Shown: piece by piece, positions 27,953 through 40,660 of the stretch
Position numbering within the stretch: position 1 is the first letter of the stretch
Layout of the letters: every line of letters begins with the position of its first letter
Source: Seriola aureovittata
Lineage: Eukaryota > Chordata > Actinopteri > Carangiformes > Carangidae
Direction of reading: 5' to 3'
NCBI RefSeq assembly: GCF_021018895.1
Contig: NC_079378.1
Span: 23,995,160-24,059,159 of the forward strand
DNA length: 64,000 nucleotides
Position numbers and translations under genes: made by a program
The notes under the pieces: generated by a model
Seen by the model: the letters and a program-made list of their open reading frames with translations, nothing else
Told to the model about the DNA's origin: nothing
The model's database searches: none

Positions 27953-28674
27953 GTGTATTTGTATGTGTGTGTGTCCACCTGTGTGTCACACTCATAGTTG
28001 GCAGAGGGAGGAACAGGGATGCTCATTAAAGATGTAAGAGATGAAAGAGTAAAGAGTTTTACGAGACGAGTTTATGAACCAGAATCAGCTGCAGTTGTTT
28101 CCCTCTCCATGATCACTGAGGACGTATTAAGCTGTGAAGTAGAGGTGTTCCAGGTTTTTCTTTAAACAATAGCTTTAATGCGGGATGTTTGACTCAGACT
28201 GGATCTCCAAACCCATCTGGAGACTTCCCACCATCACAAAGAGCCCAGCTCACACTCATGCAGCAAACAGGTTTAATAAACATCAGTATGAACTACAACA
28301 TACATCATATTTACATCATTTTGTATTGACGTAATTGTTATTTACACTACTAGCTTCCTGTGTTCTTCTGCCTTATGCTGTACGACTTGACTGGTGTTTG
28401 TGCTGGACTTACTGGGAGCTGTGGTCCTGAGCCCACCCTGCCTCAGCTGGTCTTGAAGCAGTTTGGATTTTTGTGGATTTTAACTCCTGAGCTTTAAGTT
28501 TTTTGTTAAACTTTGTTAAACCTGTGAAGTCAGTCGACAGCTGCCGCCTCAGTGTTTAGACGATGATAAAGATACCGACATGTAAAGAGTGAGTGTGTGG
28601 ACGGAGCCGCAGGAGAGAGAGAGACAGTGGAGAGACAGTACAACCACAGAGGGCCGATCACAACACAGACGCAT

Positions 28675-29032
28675 CTCCCTCTCTCCCTCCCTCCCTCTGT
28701 CTCTCCCTCCCTCCCTCTGTCTTGCTCTCCCTCTGTCTCTCCCTCCTCCTCTGTCTCGCTCTCCCTCCTCCTCTGTCTCTCTCTCCCTCTGTCTCTCTCT
28801 GTCTCGCTCTCCCTCCTCCTCTGTCTCTCTCTCCCTCTGTCTCTCTCTGTCTCGCTCTCCCTCCTCCTCTGTCTCTCTCTGTCTCGCTCTCCCTCTGTCT
28901 CTCCCTCCTCCTCTGTCTCTCTCTCCCTCTGTCTCACTCTCCCTCCTCCTCTGTCTCTCTCTGTCTCACTCTCCCTCTGTCTCTCCCTCCTCCTCTGTCT
29001 CGCTCTTCCTCTGTCTCTCTCTCCCTCTGAGA
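28675..29032. repeat. Pyrimidine-only CT/CCT/TGTCT minisatellite
   Basis: About 360 bp of ctctccctcctcctctgtct-type units arranged in higher-order repeats of roughly 50-60 bp. The Ser/Leu-rich open frames in all three forward frames, and the Arg/Glu-rich one on the reverse strand, are products of the repeat. Confidence 0.95.
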
Positions 29033-29176
29033 GAAATGTTTTGTCTGTAGTGAGGTGTGATAGTCCAAAATAAAATGATTGGTTATTATTATTAATTATT
29101 GGGTAATTTGGTTATTACTAGTCACCTGTTAACCAACTGGTCATCCTCCTATTCGTTCATTCAGCTGGTAAATCAG

Positions 29177-29372
29177 TAAGAGGAGAGGAGAGGAGAGGAG
29201 AGGAGGAAGGAGCAGATAAGGAGAGGAGAGGAGAGGAGAGGAGGAAGGAGCAGATAAGGAGAGGAGAGGAGAGGAGGAAGGAGCAGATAAGGAGAGGAGA
29301 GGAGAGGAGAGGAGGAAGGAGCAGATAAGGAGAAAAGAGGAGAGGAGACAAGGAGCAGATAAAGAGAGGAGA
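29177..29372. repeat. Purine-rich minisatellite, about 38-bp units
   Basis: Roughly five units of (ggaga)n ggaggaaggagcagataa, with unit length varying by whole ggaga blocks. Confidence 0.9.
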
Positions 29373-29890
29373 AGCAGTGCCAGAGGGAAAGAAGCCTGTC
29401 TTATCTTTAAGGTTGATCTGTGGCCGGCTGCGCTGCTGCTCCATCTCTTGTAATGAACTTGATCTCAGAGATCTGCTGATCAAATCATATCCAGCCAGTT
29501 GCACTCCAATTTGAGAGACCAGCCAACAGTGGAGGACGAAGCAGCTTCAACCGACAGCAGCTTCAACCGACACATCCCTTCAGACGGAGGGCGGCTCGCA
29601 AAATATCGTCTGTCGAGAATTAAGACAAAAAACCTTTTGTTCTCGTTCCCTTGGGGCGCAGTGGATTTCTACACTTCTGAACAATGGCTGAGAGATGCAG
29701 CTGAGAAGTGTGATAAAACGGGCCGGAGTTGGAATCACGTACACAAACACACAACAAACAACAAACACACAACACACCCACACACACTGAGAAGCATGGT
29801 CTGTTTACTCTGTTGGAAATCCACAACAAACAAAGACACTACTCCTAATAAGATGCATTCAACCAAGGATGAGCTTAGTGGGGAACACTG

Positions 29891-29911
29891 ACACACACAC
29901 ACACACACACC

Positions 29912-29972
<61 letters not shown>
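29891..29972. repeat. (CA)n microsatellite
   Basis: About 40 CA units with a cccgc interruption near 29911. Confidence 0.95.
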
Positions 29973-29974
<2 letters not shown>

Positions 29975-30055
29975 TTAAGATCCCTGGGAAGTCTTGGAGA
30001 CTTCTGCGGGAATGTGACTGAGAGGGAACATCCAATCTCCTTTAAAACCTCATCC

Positions 30056-30059
<4 letters not shown>

Positions 30060-30097
<38 letters not shown>
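30060..30097. repeat. (TG)n microsatellite
   Basis: Pure TG tract, complementary to the CA tract 88 bp to its left. Confidence 0.95.
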
Positions 30098-30098
<1 letters not shown>

Positions 30099-30274
30099 AT
30101 ATAATGTACGTCAACGGTAAAGTTGTTTAGATGGCAGTTAAGATACCTCCCTCTCAGGTCTATATGGCTTCACCTCACATGGCACACTCTCACAAACAGC
30201 TGCGCTCCTCTGCAGCGCGTCATGGTGGTGACAGACATATTCTTCATGTACAGTAGGAGTCCTGTCTGCTGTGC

Positions 30275-30340
30275 CCCCCCCCCCCCCCCCCGCTGTGTCT
30301 CGTCTCTACCTCAACCCCATTCCTGCTCTCGCTCCTAACC

Positions 30341-30376
<36 letters not shown>
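30275..30376. repeat. Poly-C run and (CA)n microsatellite
   Basis: C-run at 30275-30291 and CA tract at 30342-30376, separated by 50 bp. Confidence 0.95.
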
Positions 30377-30378
<2 letters not shown>

Positions 30379-30514
30379 CCACTGAGGTGGAGGCTGAAGG
30401 TAATGGTTTCCATTTTTCCTTAATGCCAGTGGGTCAGGGAGCAATGGCAGGGCAGAGCTTCATTACAGCAGCCCAGCAGGGCCCCGTGTCTCCTGTAGGG
30501 ATTCATTATGTTGC

Positions 30515-30534
30515 CCCCCCCCCCCCCCCCCCCC
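30515..30534. repeat. Poly-C run
   Basis: About 20 consecutive C residues. Confidence 0.95.
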
Positions 30535-31231
30535 AAGCCCCTTCCTCCCACCCAGCTACACCCTGCACTCCTCATAAAGGTTTTCTATATATTGTCTGAT
30601 AATGATCCTCAAGGTTTGTTGCCCAGCGCTCTCCCTCCTCCCTCGGCCGTTCCACAGACACTTGTGTTTCCACGAGGATGAGTTGCATTTTCTTGCACTA
30701 AAAGCAAAATCTAAGTTAACTCTTCCACAGATCATGTGATATTTTACAGCATTTGGAAAACTGCAGGAGTGGACAGTGCCCTAAGGTTTCGCTCAGTAAG
30801 TCTGTGCGCACTGCTGAGTGCAGAGCTGATATCTGATTTTACCTTTCACTGTAAAAATAGGCACAGTTCAGTTCCGCAGCAGGCGCACCCTCGCAGACAA
30901 AGCAAATGAAAGGTTTCTCCATGACTGTTCTTAGATGGCTCTATAGTGGCATTTCCATGAGCTTCTCCAGCTCTGAAAAGGCTCATAAAAATCAGAAGTA
31001 CTGAAAACATATTTTGCAAATACATCAGGTCAGTTTTTTTTTCCAGATTTATTTTTTTTTTTTTACTTAAAATATAATTTTGACAGTGTATCAGTAACTG
31101 AAAACAGCAGATGATGCAGACCTCTTCTAGTACACACACACAGCAACACACACGCACACCAGGACATCCTTTTATTATTTTCAGATGTTCTGCATGCAGA
31201 CAACACAAGCAATACAAAGAGGCACATTTGC

Positions 31232-31232
<1 letters not shown>

Positions 31233-31304
<72 letters not shown>
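31233..31304. repeat. (CA)n microsatellite, longest pure one
   Basis: About 36 uninterrupted CA units. Confidence 0.95.
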
Positions 31305-31306
<2 letters not shown>

Positions 31307-32547
31307 ATGAATGGGAGCTTGTATACAGTTAGTGCGCCCAGGTGCGGGGCTGCTGATCGTCTTTGTCTACAGCAGCCTTGTACACATCACATTCACACTG
31401 ATCCACGTTCTCCCTTCCACCGCCTCATAAACCACACGCAGCCAAGGCGACACTATTTAAAAGTGTGCAATACAAAAATGAATTTACACAACAAAGGTGG
31501 ATTCCTGTCGCATTTTCTCACCTGGGTTACACGGGCTGTCTAAGTGCTGAGTGAGTGAACTGTGTAACCCCAGGACCAAGGAAACCCATTCAGAATACAT
31601 TCTGCAATTTGAAAAATGTGCAGCATTCAATTGGAAAATAAGTATCCTGTTCTAAGCCCACCTCATGAATTCATGCATTTTGCACTTTTCATTATACCTG
31701 TGGTGTTCTGCAGGAGGTTATGAGTTCTACAGTATATTCTATCAAGTAGCTGCCATAGTTACAGTGTTTATGTATGAATGTAAATTTATTCAACAAGATT
31801 CACTATATCTTCTGTGCTGTTCTCATGCATGTGTTTATCAAGGGCACGTTTATAATCTTTTGAATGGTGTGTCAGACGGCAGCGCGGCTTTAAAGAAGGG
31901 GTCACATTTGTAAAATGTGTTAAGATTCAAATTTAAAGCCCTGGTTCTTGTTTAATAATATTCTCATAGGAAATCAGATCCATGAGTAGCTGCTGTTTGT
32001 GACTGCAAATACCCCACAGCCATGGACGCCAGACGTGTCCTGGACTGTACTCTAATCTCTTCAGTCCACCTCATCCTGCTCGTGTTGCAGCTCTGCTCAC
32101 CATAATGACAGCCGGGCTGCACTCTCACTGCATGTGTGTGTTATTATAAATGTGCCTATGTGTGTGTCCCTGATGATGCATTCATCCTAACATATGTTTC
32201 CCTGAAAATAACCTTGTGAGGACAAATGAAGTTGAACTAGTTCCTCATTAAGTAGCTGCCATGTGCTGTACAAGAGAAGAAATCAAAGATTCTATCACAT
32301 TCATAGCAGCGTGCTCTGCTCTCCCTCTCTCCTGACTGGCTCTATGGCACACAGATGTGAACTGTGATGCCACAGCACAGCTGGATATACAATGCACCAA
32401 CCGGTGTCACCGGGTTGTTCTGACTTTCACGGCTGACATTCCTTGTTGGACCCGAGGCAGCTACTGAACCCAGGAGACGTCTAGCTTAAGGGCTTAGCCT
32501 CTGGGCCAAAGGCTGTCAACACAATCATGGGGTTAATGTCAGACTTT

Positions 32548-32582
<35 letters not shown>

Positions 32583-33389
32583 CATCACCTTTAGCAGCCG
32601 TCCACAGGCAGCACAGGGATGGAGCTTCAGACAAGCCATTGTTTGTTTGCTGACTGTTTCCTCACACCATCGTCGCAGCGAGTGCAGCTTTTCACAGTTG
32701 ATTGATGTCTTCAATCTAATCTCCACTTTCTCTCTTGTATTATTATTATTATTATTATTTATTTTCCTATCCAAGCATATGAGGTACTTTGTCTCCTGTG
32801 CTAATTCAATCTTGGAGGTGGGATGGATGGATTGAGCAACAGATTAGCTTCAGTCAGGCTGTACTCTGACACCGCCCCATGTGTGCTGCGGGCCGCCTCA
32901 TAAGGGATGAGGAAGCCAAGGACAAGGAATTTGTCTGAGGTGTAAATTAATTTGCAACATAAAAAAATGGTGATACGAAAATGAAAGTAATTAGAATGAT
33001 AGATTGGATGCAGCGTGTGAGATTCATGTGTCTTTGCTGCAGGGCTCCCAGGACGGAGGTTCACAGCGATAAGCGTGAGTTGCGATGGCTCAGCATGCTC
33101 TGGGAGCTGAGAGACACACACTCCAAGTGGTCTCTGTGTGGAGGCTGGAGCTGACTGCATCCTCTGCCACACATACATTATCCTCAGCAGCAATATCTCT
33201 CTTGTTTCTGAGGACAATTCAACCGACCTCACCGTCATCTGCTTTTCAGGGGCTAACTCAGTAGGAAGTAGTCTGTTCACTGCAGGTTTATTTTAGGGGT
33301 AAATGAGATCATTAGTAAGTTGGATGAACCAACACTTTTATAGCTTGAGATTTTTGAGAAATATCACTGAAATTTTGATAAGAAATGTT
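31305..33389. other. Gene-free stretch, nothing recognised
   Basis: No exon. Contains CA at 32550-32578 and TTA at 32737-32760. The longest open frame is short and shows no known domain. Confidence 0.5.
32550..32578. repeat. (CA)n microsatellite
   Basis: Pure CA tract. Confidence 0.95.
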
Positions 33390-33690
33390 AAGGAGGATCC
33401 AACAGCTGATTAGCATAGCTTAACTTAGCGTAAATACTGCTAACGGGGGGAAACAGCTCGCACAATTTAACACACCTCAGACATCTTCAGAAGTGTTGGT
33501 AGGCAGCAGATTTTATTACCTGTGAACAGAACCAGGCCAACTGTTTCCCTGTTTCCAGCTCTTATGCTAGCCTAAGCTAAGCTAACCAGCTGCTGGCTCC
33601 AGCTTCATATGTATGGGGGGACTGGTGTTGATCTCCTCATCTAATTCTCAGCAAGAAAGCAAATAAAAATGTTAGATGATTCCTTTAAAT
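33390..33690. repeat. Teleost interspersed repeat ('gctaagctaagctaacc' type)
   Basis: Contains gattagcatagcttaactta, ggggggaaacagctcgcaca, ttgtttccctgtttcc-like and tatgctagcctaagctaagc, ctaaccagctgctggctcca, gcttcatatgtatggggg and ctcatctaattctcagcaag. These phrases in this order define a very frequent percomorph repeat. Confidence 0.65.
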
Positions 33691-36600
33691 TGATCTGTAA
33701 TCTGTTTGCAACACCATCTTTATCCGTGGAGAGTTCACAGCGTGTCCTCAGACTCTAACTCTGTCTTATCGGTAAAACTCAGCGTCTGATTTGTTCTTAT
33801 CTGTGATTCTCTTGTTTCAGACACACACAGAATCTTTAAAGCTTCTGCTTGTACAGGTTCATAAAAAAAGAGTAAGTGACATATACATGCTCTAATGCAT
33901 TTCAGACCTGCACAGTCCTGAGTATGAGCTGAGGTCAGTCTGAATGAGTCAGTGAAAAACAGACCTATTACTGAGCCCTGATTGACCGGTCCACAGCAGA
34001 CCTGCTCACTCTAAAGATAGCAGAAGCTATTTTATTGCCCTGCTAATCTCTCCCAACTCCCTGTATTTCATTTCCTCTCTTCTCTTTCTTTGCTCGCTCA
34101 CTCCATGATCTCTTTTTGTGCAGCTCTCAAGGTCAACAGGGTTTTGCCTCCATTGTCAGTAGCGAACAGTTTCCTCTGAATTAATTCCCTCGTGGTTTCA
34201 GACCAGCTTTGTAGTCCTTCTGAGCACACACTGTTGCTTTGTCTCAACTCTTTGTGGCCACTAAGAAGTAACCTCCACTCAGCAAAATGATTTTCTCCCA
34301 TTTGTATTAACTGTAGTAGCAGCGATCGTCACATCTCTTCATCACTCACCTGAAACTGTCACTTCCAGGTGGAAATGTCCGACTGGTCCAGCACCCTCTC
34401 TTTTCTTTTCTTCTTCTTTTTTCATATTAGCAATTACAGGTGCTTCACTTTGAAAACGTATTTCCTTACGTCTCCATTCTCTGTTCCTGCTGCCCTCTTT
34501 TCTCTCTGCCTTAATCTTGCACAGAAACATTTATTATCGAGTCCTGTCTTAGTTGGCGCCGTGAACGTGATCACCTTAAGCCAAATGTTTCGAGAAATGT
34601 AGGTAGTCGGAGGAACGTCATTAGCATAATTTCCCAGAGGCGCACTGAGCTTAATTATCAACATGGCTGTGTGCAGACTAGAGCACAGCTCATCACATTA
34701 GGATGGAGTCCCTGCTGCTCAGGCCCATGCTCCGCCAGGTCCCAGCTGACTACCAGGAGATTCATTGCCGGCACAGCTCAACTTCCCAACAACTCCGAAA
34801 CTTTCGTCTCTACCCTCTGCGATTCCTCACCTTGAGATTCAAAGGGGATGAAATAATGGAGACTCCGGTGGACCATCTGTTTTTTGTGCTGTAAGTCGTT
34901 TCAACTCATTTTTCTATTAAAGAAAGAAAAAGCAGCTGATTATCTGTGGTTTTCCCAGGGATGCTCACACACTCCTCTGCCAATCCTTTATCTTCATCTG
35001 TGGTTTCTCCTTAATGCACTGTCACACCCGTGTGTTGGACATCCCCCCGCTTCCCTCTCCGTGCTGCCAGACTGCAGGTCGAGGTAAGAGTGTGCGTTCG
35101 CTGTGCGAGAGAGAAACAGAAATGATCCAGCCCCATCTCCATCCGCCTGTGGATAGAGCGGGAAATGGAAACACTTCTTATATGCAGCCTGTGAAAAGTC
35201 AATTTCATTTCTAGACACACCACTGTGGTCCTGCCCTTTGTTATGCTTTCATTATGGGACACACACACGTTTCCACCAAACACACAGTGATTCAGTTACA
35301 CAGTTAAGACCATAATCTTTAGAATCTGGAGCAGTACATATGTAGGTGTATGTGCATAATTGTATATACAGACAACATTACAGTGATTGTATGTGGGTCA
35401 CAGTCAGTGTTCAGTGTTGCACATCATTTAAATCCGTTTGCCTGATCACACCTGGGTTATTATCACCTACATGGGACCAGACAGAGACCAGCTCACTTGT
35501 TCTATTCCTGGAAAGTGCTTACTTATGGAAAAAGGAAAATGGAAGACAAGATGATGAAGAGTATGGCGGAGGAAGACACCATCGAAGCAGTAGTTCTGAT
35601 GTATAGCTTTGGGCCTGCGACTGTAATTAAGCAATACTTCTCGGCTTCTTCCAGCATATGTTTCCTGTCGCTGCGTTTCATCAATGACAAACATGGCCAG
35701 AAACTCAAACAAATGAGTGCTGCGTTGGCAAATCAGGATTTATTAGATGCATTTTGTTGTTGTTGTTCTGTATTCGTCTCTTTACCTGGAAGAAGGCGGC
35801 CATTAGCCACAGCTGAGGAGAAAAATATGGGTTTTTTTTCCCCCGCCGGCTCGTGTGCGGATGTCATTGCTATGCGAGGTAATGTGACATCAAACAGGTT
35901 TGCGTTATGTAAGGCCACAGTCTAATGTGTGTGCTCTTTCATGTGTCTTTGAAGTGAACGGTAGCAGCAGATAATGTCCCTGTTTGGACGGCAGCCAGAT
36001 AGGAAGTTTCTTTCAGGAGTGAGAGTAAACAGTGGGTGCTGGAGCTACAGAGGATACAACGAACACCCAAAGGTCCACTGTGATTCTGCACTTCTTCTTT
36101 GAATGATTTTGTATTTACACGTCTGACTGCTCTCATCCCGGTGGTCTCTACCTGACTGACTGTCTGCCTTGTAGGTCAGAGAAGATAAGCAGGGCATTAG
36201 TCTATTCTAATATATTCCAGCTCCCTCTTGCCGGCTGCAGCTCTCCAGTGTTTACTGTAGAACCTGCCCTGTCTTATTTTTCAATGTCAGAGTCGTCCTC
36301 CTGCTGACTTCTCATTATTCAACACTTGAACGTCCCTGTCCTGTGAAGAGCAGCACATGAAGACAGCGTGTTAGTGAACTGAGCAACTGTTTGCCTGTAA
36401 ATCTTCCCAGTGAGCTTAAACAGGTTAGTAATAGTTGATTGTTTAGACAGTGACTCACCCTGCTTCAGCACGAGGAAACTGAGCAGCAGGTTTTACTGTG
36501 TGGTAAAGAGGCGTCTGTCTGTCTGGGCCTTGGTGACAATAATCAGTTTATTTAATAAATCTAATGTAACTATTTATATTCTGTGTAAGAGGAAGCAAAC

Positions 36601-37249
36601 ACATAACAACTTGATGTAAAGAGCTGGACACCCATGTCCTGCTGAGTTTAACTCAACCCTTCCCTCTGCGAGTTAAGACCAAGGAGATGGAGCCAAAGCA
36701 GAGGTCCTGGTGTCGTGATGGAAGAGGCCTTGAAGCCTCACAGAATTGAATTTTCTATTAGTAACATCTCGGGAAGAATAAAGATGACGAATACGACATC
36801 AGATACGAGGCGTATGAATGTCTGGGACTACAATATGTTGTATTTCTGACATTTTCTGACAAGAGTAGATTTTGGATTTAGCAGATTTTTCTGCAGCTGA
36901 ACAGTGAAATATGACGCGAGTAATCCTGTGATTTGTGTGTTCTGGGTCTGTGTCAGTGATTTCTATGTGAGAGGTCTCTGATGAAATTGATTCGGTGTAA
37001 CGCTTGGACGGCAGGTTATCACACACTCTCCTGCCCCGCAAACCCATTCAATCTCTCCGTCTCATTGTCAGAGCTGTGGACTCGTTTCTCTGGGAGCAGC
37101 TTTCCATTTCTGCCGACACCACTGAGAGAGGGATTCAAGGTTAATTTAGTTGGTAAAAGCTGCACTGAATCTTTGTATGCCAGTACAATGCTTTCTCCTC
37201 TGTTTTTATTTAATTTAGCTTCTCTCCTTTACTACCCTTGTTGTGAATG

Positions 37250-37250
37250 C

Positions 37251-37275
<25 letters not shown>
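37250..37275. repeat. (CA)n microsatellite
   Basis: Pure CA tract. Confidence 0.95.
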
Positions 37276-37282
<7 letters not shown>

Positions 37283-40165
37283 AAAGGGTAGAAAAAGGAG
37301 AGAAGCGAGCGTATAAAAGTATTTGCCATCCATTAGAGAACATAAAGGGCTCCGCAGCCTTGCAGCTACCTATGAAAACTCTGCCTGTTTTGTTTTTCCA
37401 CATCGATATTTCCCTCCCTCAGTCTGACGTCTCTGTGCACTTCAAAGCTGCTGAAGTGTGCATTCAGACAAGCTGTCAGCCACGAGAAATACACCGAGAG
37501 ATCCAGGGACATTTTTTAAGATTAACTTTAAGTGTATTAAAAGGTAAAAAAAATTATGAATGAAAAATTAATAATGCAGAGCAGCTGTTGGTGAGAGCTC
37601 CTTGAAAGAACATGTTTAGATTCATGTTCTCTGAGGGTGAAATATGACAGCCAGTACTTGAGACACTGTTTTTCCACGTACTTAGAGACACTCATCTGAT
37701 TGGGGCCGACGCTCTCTCTCCAAACCTCTTCACTTTTATTCATCTGTGTGGAGGAAGGTCTGGCTGAGCTCGACTTCCCTCCCTGTCTAGAGCTCTTACA
37801 GATGCAGACTGTTGATTGGGAGGTTGGTAAACTGACTGCTACTTGGGTCTATTAGGGAGTAAATGATTGAAGCGCTCATCGCTTTTTACTGCCTGGTGGC
37901 TGCTGTGAGGACAGCTCTGAAAAACCCCTGGAACTGCCTTTAAATGAAACATTCAAGTCTATCTGAGTTTACCAGAGCTGTACATACATTTGTTTTCACT
38001 TGCTTTTTGTTCTTCGGATCAGTCAGAGCAAGAAAATGTCTGGATATTCTGCTTTCATGTGATGTCTGCAGCCCCCCGCCTGCTGACTAACTCTGCATGG
38101 TCACCCCTTTGTTATTTTAGCCAGTGATGTCAACAGCACAGAGGCATTCGGTTTGCCAAGTTAAGTGGGAGTCCACATGCACATCGCTCTTCCTGGTTGC
38201 ACAAGTGGCAAACACTTTCGGGCCTCAGCCTCTCTGCGTGGCACCTCGGTGTCATGTCAGCCTCTTTCATCACCGTCCATTCCTCACAGGATTAGAAACA
38301 CGGGGCCGTGTAAGACCCTGTTGAAAGTAAAGCTTGTCCAGCTCCTGCTGTGGAAACTACAATCCTGTTTCATGCAGTACAAGTACAGTATCCAGGATTT
38401 AGGTCATGAAAAGACCGGTTTAGCTTTGCAGTCCTGTAGCATCATCCAACTCGTGATGGACAGTGAAAAACACGGATCTACACAGATGCAGCAGAACCAG
38501 GAAAACAGCTTTTTTTTATGCCACACTCTCTTTTTTCCCCTGGCTCCTACATTACCCACAGTGCAACTCGTCCGAGATTCAGGTGTGTTATGCTAGTAGT
38601 GGCTAATGTAGCCCCGAGCTGACATGAGGGGCGGGGCTACAGAGGTCAGGTAAACTCCACAGTGACAGATTCTTTTCATTTTCAGACGTGTAATCTTCAA
38701 CCCACACTGACTCGAGTGACATCACTTTTATCAGCGCCTTCTGTAGCCGCACAGGGTTTTCTTGGGAACTCCCTATAAGACGTGTAACTTATAAACTCTG
38801 GTTTCATACCTCTCAGGTTTGAAGGTTAGAATCGATCCATTTCGACTTTGCCTCTGATAGATTTTTACAGTTTTTCGACAGTTCGTCTCTCATTAACGGC
38901 TTGCAGAGATCCAGACAATCTGAGCTGCGGCTTATCTGATCCAGACAACCACCCTGCAAACCCTCCTGGTCTGCACTCACCTTGCCTACCTGACACTTGT
39001 GAGAGACCGCTGTCTGGATTGCATTCCTCTGTTGAAGGTTTGTGCCAGGGTTTTCTTTAAAGGCCACCATTTTCAGCAGAGGAGCAGCAGTGGCCTTAGG
39101 TTGTGAGCGTGCGCCTGTGTCTTTGTGTTTCTTCCTACAAAAGCCACGGATAGTTTGATAAAGAAGGTCATTAAAGTGTCATTAGGCAGTGAGCTCTGAG
39201 GCGCTGGGCCCTGAGAGATAAAACACAGGAGCGCTGTGAGAGCTGGGAGGGATGGGTGCAGCGCTGAGACGCAGACCCTCAGTGAACTCCACAGAAACGC
39301 TACATCAGGATAGACCTCCTCGACTCGTTCACACAGCTCTCTTTGTGTTTTCCTCCCCATCATTCTGCTTTTCCCGACCTAACAGTCACTCCCTAAGCCC
39401 CCAGCGTGCGGCGAGATCATCGCTGAAAGCTTCCTACCTCTTCATCCTTGTTCTACAAGCACAATCCTTCACTACCAACACAGACCATCGATTCACTCGT
39501 ACAGCTGTTGCATTGTAGCTCTCATGTGAGCACTGTTTCTCACCGGCCGTGAAGCTGCCGCCCTTGAAAGTAGAAAAACCAACATCTCCTGAAATCAATG
39601 CAGCTTAATAAACAAGTTCAAGCTTTTCCAGTGACCCCAGTTCTCCAAAGCTAAAACAACTATGACACCTGGCATTGTAATGAAAATCCAGCCAGCACTC
39701 AGTATAAATAAGAGCGGCATTGATAGCCTGTAGCGCAGTCGATAACTGCTTGGCAGCACAGGCTGGGAGACTTGACTCAATTTGTAAAAGTGAGCTGCTC
39801 TCTGGCTGCTGAGTGTCTGAGAGAGCTGATGCCACCCGAGTGCAGAGCGAGCGTCTTCTTCCAAAAGCCCTGCTGTTTTTGAGACCAGGGGTTCAAATGG
39901 ATTTAAAGAGACATGAATCATTCTGCTTTGGAAGGTTTTATCAATTACAGGTCAGCAGTGCTTGGGTTGTTCAATACAGTAAGATCTGTGTTCTGCCACT
40001 ACTGGACTTATAAACCTGTCTAGGTCATTATTTATTTTTTTATATGTGACACAAGGCAACAAATCTTAAGTCTGAGTGCAAGTGGAGGCACTTTAGCAGT
40101 GATGAAGCATCTAAATTACACACTTGACTTTGAGTCAGACTGTTTTCTTTTATGCAAAACCTCTA

Positions 40166-40179
40166 CTGCCACCAAGTGG
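40166..40179 (-). promoter_or_regulatory. CTCF-like motif upstream of the lhfpl7 exon
   Basis: Read on the minus strand, CCACTTGGTGGCAG differs from the CTCF core by one base (T for the central A). It lies about 250 bp before the lhfpl7 exon. Confidence 0.25.
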
Positions 40180-40433
40180 CTCTCAATCAGCACATCCGTC
40201 CAGAGAAACACATCCAGCCGTTGGGAGGTTAAAGGGTCAATTACCTCAAATTATGAACAACTACTCACTCACATCCAGTAGCATCTACCTGTGCAGACGG
40301 TGTTAGGTTTCCCTGCCTCGGTGTTGAGGTGTCTCTCACAGTCAACAGGTTTTTTATCCTTCGCAAAAACAAAGTAGACATGAAGAATATGAATACACTG
40401 TCTAATGCTCTCTGTCTTGTATCTTCTCTGCAG

Positions 40434-40660
40434 TGTTCATCATGGCCGCCGGACTGCTGGTCTACCCCTTCGGCCTCAACTCCTCACTCGTCAGGTCCTT
40501 CTGCGGGGACTCTGACATCTACTACGCCGGCGAGTGCCAGATCGGCTGGGGCTACATGCTGGCTATTGTCGGAGTCATGCTCACCGTCTTCTTGCCCTTT
40601 TTTGCCAAATATGCACCGAAGGAGCAGCTGTCCCCCACCCCTCTGCCCACGCTGTTATAG
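40434..40660 (+). CDS. lhfpl7: LHFPL7 (TMEM211)-like tetraspan protein, terminal coding exon only
   Basis: The exon follows a clear acceptor (pyrimidine-rich tract, cag ending at 40433). It begins with two bases that complete a split codon and runs open to TAG at 40658-40660, giving about 75 residues. Seen: the tail of a hydrophobic helix (IMAAGLLVYPFGL), an extracellular stretch with two cysteines (FCGDSD and GECQIGWGY), a final membrane helix (YMLAIVGVMLTVFLPFF) and a short Pro/Leu-rich cytoplasmic tail. Family knowledge: LHFPL proteins are four-pass membrane proteins with this Cys...Cys-x-x-GWGY arrangement between the third and fourth helices. From memory, the human TMEM211/LHFPL7 C-terminus is the best match, better than LHFPL1-6. 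I found no upstream exon on this strand back to position 1, so the gene is partial here. The function of this family member is not well established. Exon reality is fairly certain; the exact paralogue is less so. Confidence 0.82.

Larger units (their letters stand above)
23711..28674. other. Gene-free stretch with TG microsatellites
   Basis: No supportable exon. Contains (TAA)n at 27129-27149 and TG tracts at 27490-27544 and 27929-27952. A TAAT-rich, possibly conserved non-coding patch lies at about 24780-25110. Confidence 0.5.
33691..40433. other. Gene-free stretch, probably intron of lhfpl7
   Basis: The stretch ends at the lhfpl7 acceptor. No upstream lhfpl7 exon (first three membrane helices) was seen. 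Contains a CA tract at 37250-37275. Open frames, including a 143-codon one at 38165-38596, show neither splice borders nor recognisable domains. Confidence 0.45.

Noticed and set aside
28589..29073. Overlapping 145-158-codon Ser/Leu-rich frames in three forward frames, and a 135-codon Arg/Glu-rich reverse frame
   Set aside because: They are translations of the pyrimidine minisatellite, open in all frames because the repeat lacks stop words.
38165..38596. 143-codon forward frame considered as an upstream lhfpl7 exon
   Set aside because: It lacks the hydrophobic helices and the Cys pattern expected for the first three LHFPL membrane segments.
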